DNA of 36,392 nt from the NCBI GenBank assembly GCA_022563775.1, contig JADFMS010000010.1, positions 1 to 36,392 of the forward strand. Reading direction: 5' to 3'. This DNA is from Fidelibacterota bacterium. GTDB taxonomy: Bacteria; Marinisomatota; SORT01. Shown here piece by piece: positions 26,757-34,621 of the stretch. Under the pieces are notes generated by a model. That model was not told where the DNA came from. It did not search any database and was given only the letters and a program-made list of their open reading frames with translations. The translations under genes were made by a program, and so were the position numbers. How positions within the stretch are numbered: position 1 is the stretch's first letter; each line of letters starts with the position of its first letter.

Positions 26757-26939
26757 ATGAAATTTTTACTGCCGTTATTTATTATCGAATGGGTAAAATT
26801 GCTTCGTGAAGAAGGCTTAAAAGTTTTCATCAAGAAAAGAGGCTGGAAAGTTCTTTTGACTATCATCATTTTCTATGCGATCCGTGACGGCATTCTTTAT
26901 ATCCTGATTCCGTTTCTGATTTATCTGGGATTATTCTGA
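26757..26939 (+). CDS. Small membrane protein at the end of the heme operon
   Basis: A 60-residue ORF, ATG at 26757, 11 bases after hemL. It has two hydrophobic segments (about 1-14 and 32-59) split by a basic stretch (REEGLKVFIKKRGWK), suggesting two membrane passes or an interfacial helix plus an anchor. No family recognised. Its position suggests co-transcription with hemL. Bacterial small membrane proteins often modulate partners, but nothing here identifies one. Confidence 0.65.
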   Translation: MKFLLPLFIIEWVKLLREEGLKVFIKKRGWKVLLTIIIFYAIRDGILYILIPFLIYLGLF

Positions 26940-26948
26940 GCAATCAAG

Positions 26949-26970
26949 TGCCGCGGGCAATTGTGAACTA
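26949..26970 (-). repeat. Short tRNA-Leu 3'-end-like sequence
   Basis: TGCCGCGGGC on the + strand is identical to the last ten bases of the tRNA-Leu at 28541-28550, and GAACT recurs one base off register where the T loop would be. It has the same orientation as the tRNA and lies at the far side of the TIR gene. It could be a decayed attachment site. Ten bases alone could be chance. Confidence 0.35.
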
Positions 26971-27174
26971 ATCAACTTAAAACGATTCAAAATGGTACTA
27001 ATATAAACCAATGACTGAAAGTGTTTCAAAAGTATCCATAAATAAAAATTAAGTCAAAGATTGGTGAGGAGCAAGATTTGATTTAAAGAGATTTAATTAG
27101 GTTATCTCTATCGATATTACCCAACTCACGGATCAAAATTAACAATTGAATTAATCTTGAAAGACATACCCTTA

Positions 27175-28284
27175 TTAGGATAATTCGATTACTTTCGCTT
27201 CATTCCACATGTTTTCTATAGATTTCCGAAATACTTCATAAAAGCCTCCAGATTTTGGATATAGAACAATTTCTGGACGACTATCTGGATTTATTCCAAA
27301 AGTATAAAGATCAACTTGAAGCAGTCCATTAGCCTCATTCAAATCAACCGCTACTGAGCTCCACGACATGGTCCAATTTGTCCTTCTTACCTCTATGTTT
27401 TTTCGATATTTTTTATCAAGCCTTGAATAGAAATCTCTCATTTGGGCAATACCTTCATCGAGGTCTTTCAGTATGGTGCTATGTTCCTGATTACAAACTG
27501 GGCCGAAATTTAGTGTAGTAGCTTTACTGACTTTCGATGAGTCCAACAATAACCATTCTAATTTCCTGTTTCCATTAGTTACTAATTCTTTGAAAACGAT
27601 TCTACTCTGTCCAGTTAAAACATTCATGTTGGACCATCCGAGAATTCTCATAGATTTTTTACATCTCTTTTCAAGCTGATTCCACCTTAACCCAAATGAT
27701 TCCGTGGTGAGATTTTTTCTAAGTAGCAAATTAGAGATACCCATCGCATCCATTGATTCTTCAAAATTCACCGGTTTTCTCTTGAGATGACTAGCCTGAT
27801 TGATTATCCCTTTTAAGTCTGCATGCTGCATGTAGGAATATCCATAATTCTCAGCAAGTATCTTCATCATTTTTTTTACATCTTCGGAATTGTCCAAATC
27901 AAGGGCATTCACAATACTTAGGGGTAGTCCAATCTCTGACTTGGAAAGACCTTTTGCGCAAAGGGGTAATAGAACCACATTTTTTTCTTTGTCTTTTTCC
28001 CCATCTATTCTAATCTTCCTCAAGGATGCTGTACCAGCTTCAAAGTTTATCCACGGCTTCTTAATAGAATTAGGTGTTGCGAGGACAAACACAATATTGG
28101 AAGATTCTAACGCATCCTTAATATTGTTCCACCATTCCTCACCAGGTTTATTATTTTCATAATCCTGATACAAGAACAACTTAATCCCGTTGCTGAATTC
28201 TGTTTCGATTGCAGTTTTTATTGATTCTGCAAGAGCTTTATCCTCTGAGCTATAGCTTAGAAAAGCAATGTTATCAGCTGACAT
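27175..28284 (-). CDS. TIR-domain protein with DUF5919-like C-terminal domain
   Basis: A 369-residue minus-strand gene. ATG (complement of 28282-28284) is preceded by AGGGAGGAAACC, a strong SD, so the longer upstream start (28311) is rejected. Residues 4-130 are a TIR domain: IAFLSYSSEDKALAESI, then WWNNIKDALESSNIVFVLAT and PWINFEAGTA, where Glu82 matches the catalytic glutamate of NAD-cleaving TIRs. Residues about 210-365 (MRILGWSNMNVL, KLEWLLLDSS, FRKSIENMWNEA) resemble from memory the PLD-like DUF5919 domain found on some regulators. Bacterial TIR proteins often act in anti-phage NAD depletion, so a sensor-effector fusion is plausible inference. It opposes all neighbours and adjoins a tRNA gene. 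Confidence 0.88.
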   Translation of the reverse strand: MSADNIAFLSYSSEDKALAESIKTAIETEFSNGIKLFLYQDYENNKPGEEWWNNIKDALESSNIVFVLATPNSIKKPWINFEAGTASLRKIRIDGEKDKEKNVVLLPLCAKGLSKSEIGLPLSIVNALDLDNSEDVKKMMKILAENYGYSYMQHADLKGIINQASHLKRKPVNFEESMDAMGISNLLLRKNLTTESFGLRWNQLEKRCKKSMRILGWSNMNVLTGQSRIVFKELVTNGNRKLEWLLLDSSKVSKATTLNFGPVCNQEHSTILKDLDEGIAQMRDFYSRLDKKYRKNIEVRRTNWTMSWSSVAVDLNEANGLLQVDLYTFGINPDSRPEIVLYPKSGGFYEVFRKSIENMWNEAKVIELS

Positions 28285-28540
28285 GGTTTCCTCCCTTAGA
28301 TAAGTTTTCAATGCTGGAAATATTAGGTCGTATTGTCATCTCAAATATGTAGATTGACTGGAATTTAAGCAAGTGAATAATATTTTAAGGTTTTGAATGG
28401 ACTGAGTTCAGTTGCGGGGCTAAAACTCGGTAGCACTCAGCAGAAACTGGCATAATCAGTAAGTTTAGAATGTGGCACAAATGTTGAAACTAAGCGCGTA
28501 GAGTCCATAAATATTAAATTTTCAGATGGTATAATATCAG

Positions 28541-28624
28541 TGCCGCGGGCGAGACTCGAACTCGCACAGGCTTGCGCCCACAAGGTCCTGAACCTTGCGT
28601 GTCTACCAATTTCACCACCGCGGC
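28541..28624 (-). tRNA. tRNA-Leu (anticodon CAG)
   Basis: On the minus strand an 84-base cloverleaf folds well. The acceptor is GCCGCGG/CCGCGGC, the anticodon stem CAAGG/CCTTG with loop TTCAGGA gives anticodon CAG, and the long variable arm (GGGC/GCCT) is typical of class II tRNA-Leu. The T arm is GCGAG-TTCGAGT-CTCGC. The discriminator base is A and CCA is not encoded. It reads codon CUG. Its 3' end faces the TIR gene. Confidence 0.95.
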
Positions 28625-28776
28625 GGAAAAAAGTAATTTAGACCGACCGTCCAAAAAGTCAAGTGTTGGTATGGTGCGAATCAGGATTCAGACTGACCGC
28701 ACGCAGAAGTAAACCACCCCCCGCATTCTGCGGGACTTCTCCTCAGTCCCCTCCTTAACAAGGAGTGGGGATCTTC
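28625..28776. repeat. Intergenic hairpin-rich sequence
   Basis: No gene is visible here. It contains CCCGCA-TTC-TGCGGG at 28720-28734 and CCCCTCCTT-AAC-AAGGAGTGGGG at 28748-28770 (one bulged T), two stable hairpins in series. It adjoins the inverted-repeat element that follows, so the two may form one composite repeat. Confidence 0.5.
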
Positions 28777-28875
28777 TGTCATTGCGAATCCTGATTTTTC
28801 AGGGTGAAGCAATCTCAGATTGTTTTCTTCAGCATGAGATTGCCACGTCACACCTTCGCTGTTCCTCGCAATGAC
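28777..28875. repeat. Inverted-repeat element, diverged relative of the 6129 core
   Basis: The termini TGTCATTGCGA and TCGCAATGACA are perfect inverted repeats, with inner arms GCAATCTCA and TGAGATTGC. The same ends occur in the 6129 and 6449 cores, but the middle differs. The left-arm hairpin persists with a different sequence (CCTGA/TCAGG here, TCCCGAT/ATCGGGA there). It is a non-coding mobile-type repeat of a kind widespread in intergenic DNA. Confidence 0.8.
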
Positions 28876-28920
28876 ATTGATCAGTAATAGTTCGAGAGTC
28901 AGAATAGAACGACAATAATC

Positions 28921-28949
28921 TTGATTTTTAATACCATTCAGAGTAATAT
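28921..28949 (+). promoter_or_regulatory. Predicted promoter of the molybdenum-hydroxylase operon
   Basis: TTGATT (28921-28926), a 17-base spacer and TAATAT (28944-28949), a near-consensus sigma70 arrangement in the AT-rich gap. It would give a leader of about 90 bases before TTG 29045 that contains a perfect inverted repeat. Confidence 0.45.
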
Positions 28950-29023
28950 CCTATCCTAATTATACAAATATAAATTGACCGGATGACGAATTTTATTTGA
29001 GAGTCAATTCGGTAGAAAGTGTT

Positions 29024-29038
29024 ACAATCAGTGATTGT
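29024..29038. promoter_or_regulatory. Perfect inverted repeat ACAATCA-G-TGATTGT
   Basis: A 15-base 7-1-7 palindrome just upstream of the preferred start of the molybdenum-hydroxylase gene and downstream of the predicted promoter. This is a typical spot for a dimeric repressor of a catabolic operon. It falls inside the ORF only if the weaker upstream TTG 28997 is used. Confidence 0.4.
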
Positions 29039-29044
29039 CGGGCT

Positions 29045-31342
29045 TTGAGTAAGAAAGACAAAATTAAATATAAGTATGTAGGGAATTCCGTTCCCCGGAT
29101 AGACGCGCGTTCCAAAGTAACGGGCAGGACGGACTTCATAAAGGACATACAATTCCCTGATCTGCTTCATGCCAAAATGGTTTTGAGTCCACTCCCGCAC
29201 GCCTATCTGCAAAACTTGGATGTTTCAAAAGCGAAGAGATCATCCGGAGTCGTGAGTCTGCTGACGGCAACGGATGTGCCGCATGAAAATCAGGTAGGAT
29301 TGATAATCAAAGACCAACCGCTGTTTGCCGATGAAAAAGTACGTTATGCGGGAGACGTGTTGGCAATCATCGCCGCTGAAACGGAGGAAGAGGCTAAGAG
29401 CGCAGAATCAGAAATTCAAATCGAGCTCAAACCGATCAGAGGCATTTATTCGGCAGAAAAAAGTTTCAATTCTAAACGGAATTTTATTCACCCCGGAGGT
29501 AATGTCCTTTCGCATTTGAAAATTCGGAGGGGTAACCATAAGAACCCTCTTAAAAGCGCCGACATAACAGTTGAAGCGTATCTTAAAACCCCGCACCAGG
29601 AACACGCATATCTTGAAACTTTAGGAACAGTCGTAGTTCCGCATAAAGACGGTTCAGTCACGATTTTCGGCAGTATCCAATGCCCGTATTATGTTCAGCG
29701 TTCCGTTTCGGAAGTGTTGGGGATAAAATATAACAAAGTGAAAATTGTTCAATCTGCAACCGGAGGAGCGTTCGGGGGAAAGGAAGATGTTCCTTCAGAA
29801 ATTTGTTCTCGAGTTGCGTTAGTTGCCGTCCTTACGGGAAGACCGGTAAGATTAATAATGAGCAGGGCGGAGGATGCGATCTATTCGAGTAAGCGACATC
29901 CGTTTGAAATGTATTATAAGATAGGCGCCAAAAAGAACGGAAAACTTGTGGGAGTGATCGCCGAGCAGTACGCAGCAGCCGGAGCATACGCAACACTGTC
30001 GCCTGTCGTCATGTTCAGAGCGGTCGTTCACGCAGCCGGCCCTTATGTCATTCCGAATGTCAGGGTCGATACCTATGCCTGCTATACGAATCATCCTCCC
30101 TCGGGGGCATTCCGGGGATTCGGCGCGCCGCAATCCGCATTCGGTATCGAGCGGACAATGGATCTTCTTGCTGACGAATTGGGAATGGACCCGATCGAAC
30201 TTCGTGAACGGAATATGCTTCGAGATGGTAAACGTACTGTGACCAATCAACTTCTGAGTCAAAGCGTCGGTCTGCCTGAAACATTGAAAATTGTCAGAGA
30301 ATCAAGTTTGGTTAAAAGTAGGAAATTAAAGAAACAGAATTCCAGATATGTCGAAGGAGTCGGTACCGCTTGTATACACTACGGAAATACGCTTGGAGCT
30401 ATGGGGTGGTATCTCGATGGCGCGGGCGCTCACGTGCAAGTCCACAGGGACGGTTCGATATCCGTAGCGGTTGGGATCACTGAATTGGGACAGGGTTCGG
30501 GAACGACACTCGTACAAATGGCGGCGGATGCGTTCGGTGTTCAAACGGAACGTATACGAGTGTTGGAAGTGGATACGAGCTACGTGCCGGACAGCGGTCC
30601 CACCGTAGCCTCCAGGAGTACCATCATGAGCGGCAACGCTATTCTCAACGCGGCAGAGCAACTGAAGCCTTACCTGTCCAAAGCGGCGGGCAGGCTTCTG
30701 AAAATTACTCCGTCTAAGGTAATATTCAAAGATGACAGGGCTTATAACGCATCGGGCAAGGGGAGGAGTGTAACATTTGATGCAGTGGCGGAGAACGCAT
30801 TTCTGAATAACGAAAAATTAGCCGCAGCCGGTTGGTGGGTAGCCCCTTATTCACAATGGGACGTCAAAACAGGAATGGGCAGCACGTATTTTGCATACTC
30901 CTTTGCCGCGCATGCAGTGAAAGTACGGGTAGACACTCTTACGGGCAAAACAGACGTGTTAGAAGTGGTTGCCGCTCACGATGTGGGAAAAGCCATCAAT
31001 CCTGAAGGGGTTCGAGCGCAAGCCGAGGGGGGAATAGTGCAGGGAATAGGCTACGCGCTTTATGAAGACCTGCAGTTCAAAGATGGGGTCTTGATGAATC
31101 CCTATTTTTCCAACTATATTTTGCCTTATCCCGAAGAAACTCCGAAAATTACTACTCACATCGTGGAAGAGATAGGACCTGATGGTCCCTACGGTGCGAA
31201 GAGTATGGGTGAACCTCCTATTATCCCGATAGGAGCTGCCGTTGTAAGCGCTGTTTCAAATGCGCTCGGATTTCAATTCTTAGAGATGCCGCTGACTCCT
31301 GAGCGAATCCTCAGAGGAATTGGGGTATTGAAGAATGGTTGA
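29045..31342 (+). CDS. Molybdopterin-binding xanthine dehydrogenase-family subunit
   Basis: The large subunit of a molybdenum hydroxylase, 765 residues from TTG 29045 (MSKKDKIKYKYVGNSVPRID). An upstream in-frame TTG at 28997 would add 16 residues spanning a palindrome and is less likely; neither has a good SD. Motifs: GGAFGGKED near 240, FRGFGAPQSAFGIERTMD, GITELGQGSGTT, and GAKSMGEPP with the catalytic Glu at 723. No 2Fe-2S or FAD domain is attached, so separate subunits must exist outside the window. With YgfK, SsnA and YgeY relatives downstream, the substrate is probably a purine (the XdhD context). No selenocysteine codon is present. Confidence 0.94.
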   Translation: MSKKDKIKYKYVGNSVPRIDARSKVTGRTDFIKDIQFPDLLHAKMVLSPLPHAYLQNLDVSKAKRSSGVVSLLTATDVPHENQVGLIIKDQPLFADEKVRYAGDVLAIIAAETEEEAKSAESEIQIELKPIRGIYSAEKSFNSKRNFIHPGGNVLSHLKIRRGNHKNPLKSADITVEAYLKTPHQEHAYLETLGTVVVPHKDGSVTIFGSIQCPYYVQRSVSEVLGIKYNKVKIVQSATGGAFGGKEDVPSEICSRVALVAVLTGRPVRLIMSRAEDAIYSSKRHPFEMYYKIGAKKNGKLVGVIAEQYAAAGAYATLSPVVMFRAVVHAAGPYVIPNVRVDTYACYTNHPPSGAFRGFGAPQSAFGIERTMDLLADELGMDPIELRERNMLRDGKRTVTNQLLSQSVGLPETLKIVRESSLVKSRKLKKQNSRYVEGVGTACIHYGNTLGAMGWYLDGAGAHVQVHRDGSISVAVGITELGQGSGTTLVQMAADAFGVQTERIRVLEVDTSYVPDSGPTVASRSTIMSGNAILNAAEQLKPYLSKAAGRLLKITPSKVIFKDDRAYNASGKGRSVTFDAVAENAFLNNEKLAAAGWWVAPYSQWDVKTGMGSTYFAYSFAAHAVKVRVDTLTGKTDVLEVVAAHDVGKAINPEGVRAQAEGGIVQGIGYALYEDLQFKDGVLMNPYFSNYILPYPEETPKITTHIVEEIGPDGPYGAKSMGEPPIIPIGAAVVSAVSNALGFQFLEMPLTPERILRGIGVLKNG

Positions 31343-33299
31343 ACTTCATCCCGCATCCTTCGGCGCATTGCTGCGTTCCGCGCTGACCGAGTACGAAGAA
31401 CATCAAAGCATATACAGCCTGCCGAAAGAAAAATGGTATAAAGCCACAAAGGAAATTGATCATACGGTCATCTTCAACGGTAAAAAAGCATCGACACCAC
31501 TTGGTCCGGCAGCAGGACCTCATACACAGATGGCGCAAAATATTGTCCTATCCTGGTTAGGCGGAGGCAGGATAATGGAGCTTAAAACGATTCAATTGAA
31601 TGACAGATTAACGATTCCGAGACCGTGTATCGATGCTACAACTGTCGGATATAATGTCGAATGGTCACAGGAATTGTTATTGGCACAATCGCTAAAGGAA
31701 TATGTCTCAGCCGTGATGCTTATAGAGATCCTAAAGAATAAAGATGTCCTTGGAGATGATAGCGCTTCTGCCGATACGCTGTTCGATATGAGTGTCGGAT
31801 ATGATCTTAAGGGTATCCAATCGTCTGAAATTCGCGATTGGATCGAATCTATGAAGAATCCGAAAAAGCATATTGATGAAATTAGAAATGAAATTCCTAA
31901 TGAGTTCGCAAAATATAAGGATCTGGATTATCCGACTGAAGTCAGCAGCTCGGTCACGCTCAGCACATTCCACGGCTGTCCGGCTGATGAAATAGAATCC
32001 ATTTCACGATTTCTGATGACAGAGATGGGAATAGACGTGGTCGTGAAGATGAACCCTACCCTTCTGGGCAAAGAAAGAGTAGATAAACTGTTGCATGAAG
32101 TTATGGAATATAATGAAATAAAAACCGAGCAGAAATTCTTTGACTCAGATATGCAGTTTGAACAAGCGATAGATATGGTCGGACGTTTAGAGGATACCGC
32201 TAAAACAGAAGGACGACATTTCGGTGTTAAGTTCAGCAACACGCTCATTGTTGTGAATCACAGAAGTTATTTTGAGGATGAAGAAGTGATGTATATGTCG
32301 GGCAAACCTCTGCACGTCATCACGATGAATCTTGTTGACCGGTTCAGAGGAGCAATAGGAGGAGCTCTTCCGATCTCTTTCTCGGCAGGCATCGATCAAC
32401 ATAATTTTAGCGATGCCGTTTCTATGGGACTCGTACCTGTGACGGTATGCACCGATTTGCTACTGCCCGGCGGTTATGGGAGAATGAGCAAGTATCTCAA
32501 GAATCTTTCTGAAAACATGACTGAAAAAGGGGTAAAAAATATCGAGGAATTTATTTTGAATTCTTCCGATAAGAGCGCGAACAGGGAAGATGCTGTCATT
32601 GTTAATACTGAGTCCGTAGTCGAAAAAGTCACTGCTGATATTCGATACAGGAGTGAAAAAAACAGCATGGAACCGAAGAAGATAGGCTCAAAACTTCATC
32701 TGTTCGATTGCATAAATTGTGATAAATGCATACCGGTTTGCCCTAATGTCTCCAACTTTTATATCGAAGTGAACCCGGATGAAATAGCGTATTCACTACT
32801 GAGATATAACGGCTCCGAGGTGGAAGAAATTCCGGGCGGTACTTTAATTATTGAAAAGCAGCATCAGATTGCCAATTACGCCGACTTCTGTAATGAATGC
32901 GGAAATTGCGACGTGTTTTGCCCTGAAGACGGAGGCCCGTTTATTGAAAAACCACGATTCTTCAGTTCCCCCGAAACGTTCAAACTTTATTCCGATGAAG
33001 ACGGGTATGTTGTTTATGGCGTAAACGGAAAGAGTGTTATCTTGGCGCGCGCATCTTCCATGGAATTCAAACTAATAGTTCAGGAAAATGGAGCAGCTGA
33101 ATTTAGCGACAGGTACATTTCTGTTGAGCTGAATGTTGAAGATGGAAGTGTCATCACTTCTGAAGCTCGGAATGATTGTCCCGATGGTCATGAACTTTCT
33201 TTGAAAACCTATCATATAATGAAAATATTGTTAGAATCTGTTAAACGGAGCGGAAGAACAAATTTTGTACGCACGGTTTTAGAGGAGTCACTCGCCTGA
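31335..33299 (+). CDS. YgfK-like iron-sulfur oxidoreductase (short form)
   Basis: A 654-residue protein resembling the putative selenate reductase YgfK. The N-terminal 330 residues form a dihydroorotate-dehydrogenase-like barrel (TPLGPAAGPHTQMAQN, STFHGCPADEIESI, VVKMNPTLLG). Two 4Fe-4S motifs follow: CINCDKCIPVCP near 460 and CNECGNCDVFCP near 520. E. coli YgfK is about 1030 residues and carries a GltD-like FAD/NAD(P) domain between such clusters. Here only about 60 residues separate them, so that domain is missing. Electrons would need another partner. In E. coli and gut anaerobes ygfK belongs to purine/urate-degrading clusters. ATG 31335 overlaps the previous gene by 8 bases. Confidence 0.85.
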   Translation: MVELHPASFGALLRSALTEYEEHQSIYSLPKEKWYKATKEIDHTVIFNGKKASTPLGPAAGPHTQMAQNIVLSWLGGGRIMELKTIQLNDRLTIPRPCIDATTVGYNVEWSQELLLAQSLKEYVSAVMLIEILKNKDVLGDDSASADTLFDMSVGYDLKGIQSSEIRDWIESMKNPKKHIDEIRNEIPNEFAKYKDLDYPTEVSSSVTLSTFHGCPADEIESISRFLMTEMGIDVVVKMNPTLLGKERVDKLLHEVMEYNEIKTEQKFFDSDMQFEQAIDMVGRLEDTAKTEGRHFGVKFSNTLIVVNHRSYFEDEEVMYMSGKPLHVITMNLVDRFRGAIGGALPISFSAGIDQHNFSDAVSMGLVPVTVCTDLLLPGGYGRMSKYLKNLSENMTEKGVKNIEEFILNSSDKSANREDAVIVNTESVVEKVTADIRYRSEKNSMEPKKIGSKLHLFDCINCDKCIPVCPNVSNFYIEVNPDEIAYSLLRYNGSEVEEIPGGTLIIEKQHQIANYADFCNECGNCDVFCPEDGGPFIEKPRFFSSPETFKLYSDEDGYVVYGVNGKSVILARASSMEFKLIVQENGAAEFSDRYISVELNVEDGSVITSEARNDCPDGHELSLKTYHIMKILLESVKRSGRTNFVRTVLEESLA

Positions 33300-34612
33300 T
33301 GCTGATCACTAATGCGGCAATAATCACCGGTGACAGTCTGAATCCTTTTATATCGGATGGAGCAATTGCTCTTGAAGGCGCCAAGATAGCGGAAGTCGGA
33401 AAAACGTCGGAACTAAAAGAAAAATATAAGAAGGTGGAAGTTTTGGACGCCAAGGGGGGTATCGTCATGCCCGGTCTCGTGAACGCTCATATGCACCTGT
33501 ACAGCTCATTGGCAAGGGGGATGCCTTATCCCGAGGATACTCCTGAAAATTTCGTGGAGATTCTTGAGAAAATATGGTGGAAACTCGACAAAGCGTTGAC
33601 TCCTGATGACGTATATTTATCAGCGATAGTCGGATTAATGGAGAGCGCTAAATGGGGAGTAACAACCGTGATAGACCATCACTCAAGCCCGAATGCGATA
33701 AGCGGCAGCCTGAATCTCATATCCGACGCTGTGAAGGAAGTCGGCATGAGAGGCGTTTTGTGCTATGAGGTTTCAGACAGGGACGGTGATTCCTCAAGGG
33801 ATGCCGGAATAAAAGAGAATATCGATTTTATCGGTTCTCTGAAGGGTAAGTCGGATGATTTAGCCGGCTTATTCGGACTTCATGCATCATTCACGCTTTC
33901 AGCTGAGTCGTTAGACGCTGCTCTTGAGGCTAACGGTGGAAACGGTTTTCATATTCATGTTGGTGAGGATCGGTTTGATTTGGAGGATGCCATCCGAAAG
34001 TACGATGTCGGTGTCGTTCAGCGATTAAGCGAAAATGGTATATTAAACGAAAAATCAATTGCTGCTCACTGCGTTTATTTGGTTGAAGGCGACATCGGAT
34101 TGTTGAAAAAATCAGGCGTTCTTGTTACGCATCAACCGCAGTCGAATGCTAATAACGGTGTGGGTCGCGCGGGAGTACCCGATCTGCTGAAAAAAGGTGT
34201 TCGAGTGGCGCTCGGAACCGATAGTTACACCAATAACATTTTGGAAGAAGCTCATTTTGCTCTTTTGAACCACGATAAGCAAAATAACGGTCCGCTGACT
34301 GTTCAGGATATTGCTTTGATCATCAGTGAAAACGCTTGCGCTGCGTCAGGCTATCTTGGAGTGAAATTGGGAATAATTGAAGCAGGAGCGGAAGCCGATA
34401 TTTTGATGTATGAATATGACTCTCCGACACCGGTGAATTCGGAAAATGCTTATGCGCATTTATTTTACGGATTAAGAGGTGAGCATCCCGAGAATGTGAT
34501 CGCCAAGGGAGAATTTATAGTTAAAGATTATGTTTTGACGAATATCAAAAAGGAAGAAATTTCAGAGAGATCACGCAGGGCATCAAAAGAGCTCTGGGAT
34601 AGAATCAATTAG
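33299..34612 (+). CDS. ssnA: SsnA-like amidohydrolase
   Basis: A 437-residue member of the metal-dependent amidohydrolase superfamily. Ligand motifs are in order: GLVNAHMHLYSS (His64, His66), the GFHIHVGED histidine, AHCVYL and ALGTDSYTNN (Asp). The family deaminates or hydrolyses cyclic nitrogen compounds. SsnA is the name of the E. coli protein next to ygfK, and this gene follows the ygfK relative with a one-base overlap (TGATG). An aminohydrolase role on a purine breakdown intermediate is expected from context; the exact reaction is not shown by the sequence. Confidence 0.88.
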   Translation: MLITNAAIITGDSLNPFISDGAIALEGAKIAEVGKTSELKEKYKKVEVLDAKGGIVMPGLVNAHMHLYSSLARGMPYPEDTPENFVEILEKIWWKLDKALTPDDVYLSAIVGLMESAKWGVTTVIDHHSSPNAISGSLNLISDAVKEVGMRGVLCYEVSDRDGDSSRDAGIKENIDFIGSLKGKSDDLAGLFGLHASFTLSAESLDAALEANGGNGFHIHVGEDRFDLEDAIRKYDVGVVQRLSENGILNEKSIAAHCVYLVEGDIGLLKKSGVLVTHQPQSNANNGVGRAGVPDLLKKGVRVALGTDSYTNNILEEAHFALLNHDKQNNGPLTVQDIALIISENACAASGYLGVKLGIIEAGAEADILMYEYDSPTPVNSENAYAHLFYGLRGEHPENVIAKGEFIVKDYVLTNIKKEEISERSRRASKELWDRIN

Positions 34613-34621
34613 GAGATATGA

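Noticed and set aside
28285..28311. Longer start of the TIR gene at 28311
   Set aside because: The strong SD AGGGAGGAAACC lies between the two starts and serves ATG 28284; TIR homology begins right after it.
12120..28540. A proven 16-kb integrative element carrying the heme operon
   Set aside because: The flanking tRNA-end repeat fits, but there is no integrase, relaxase or phage gene, and composition is not clearly foreign. Kept only as a hypothesis.
29045..31342. Selenocysteine-containing molybdenum hydroxylase
   Set aside because: The frame contains no internal TGA. Any selenium would be a labile cofactor, not an encoded residue.
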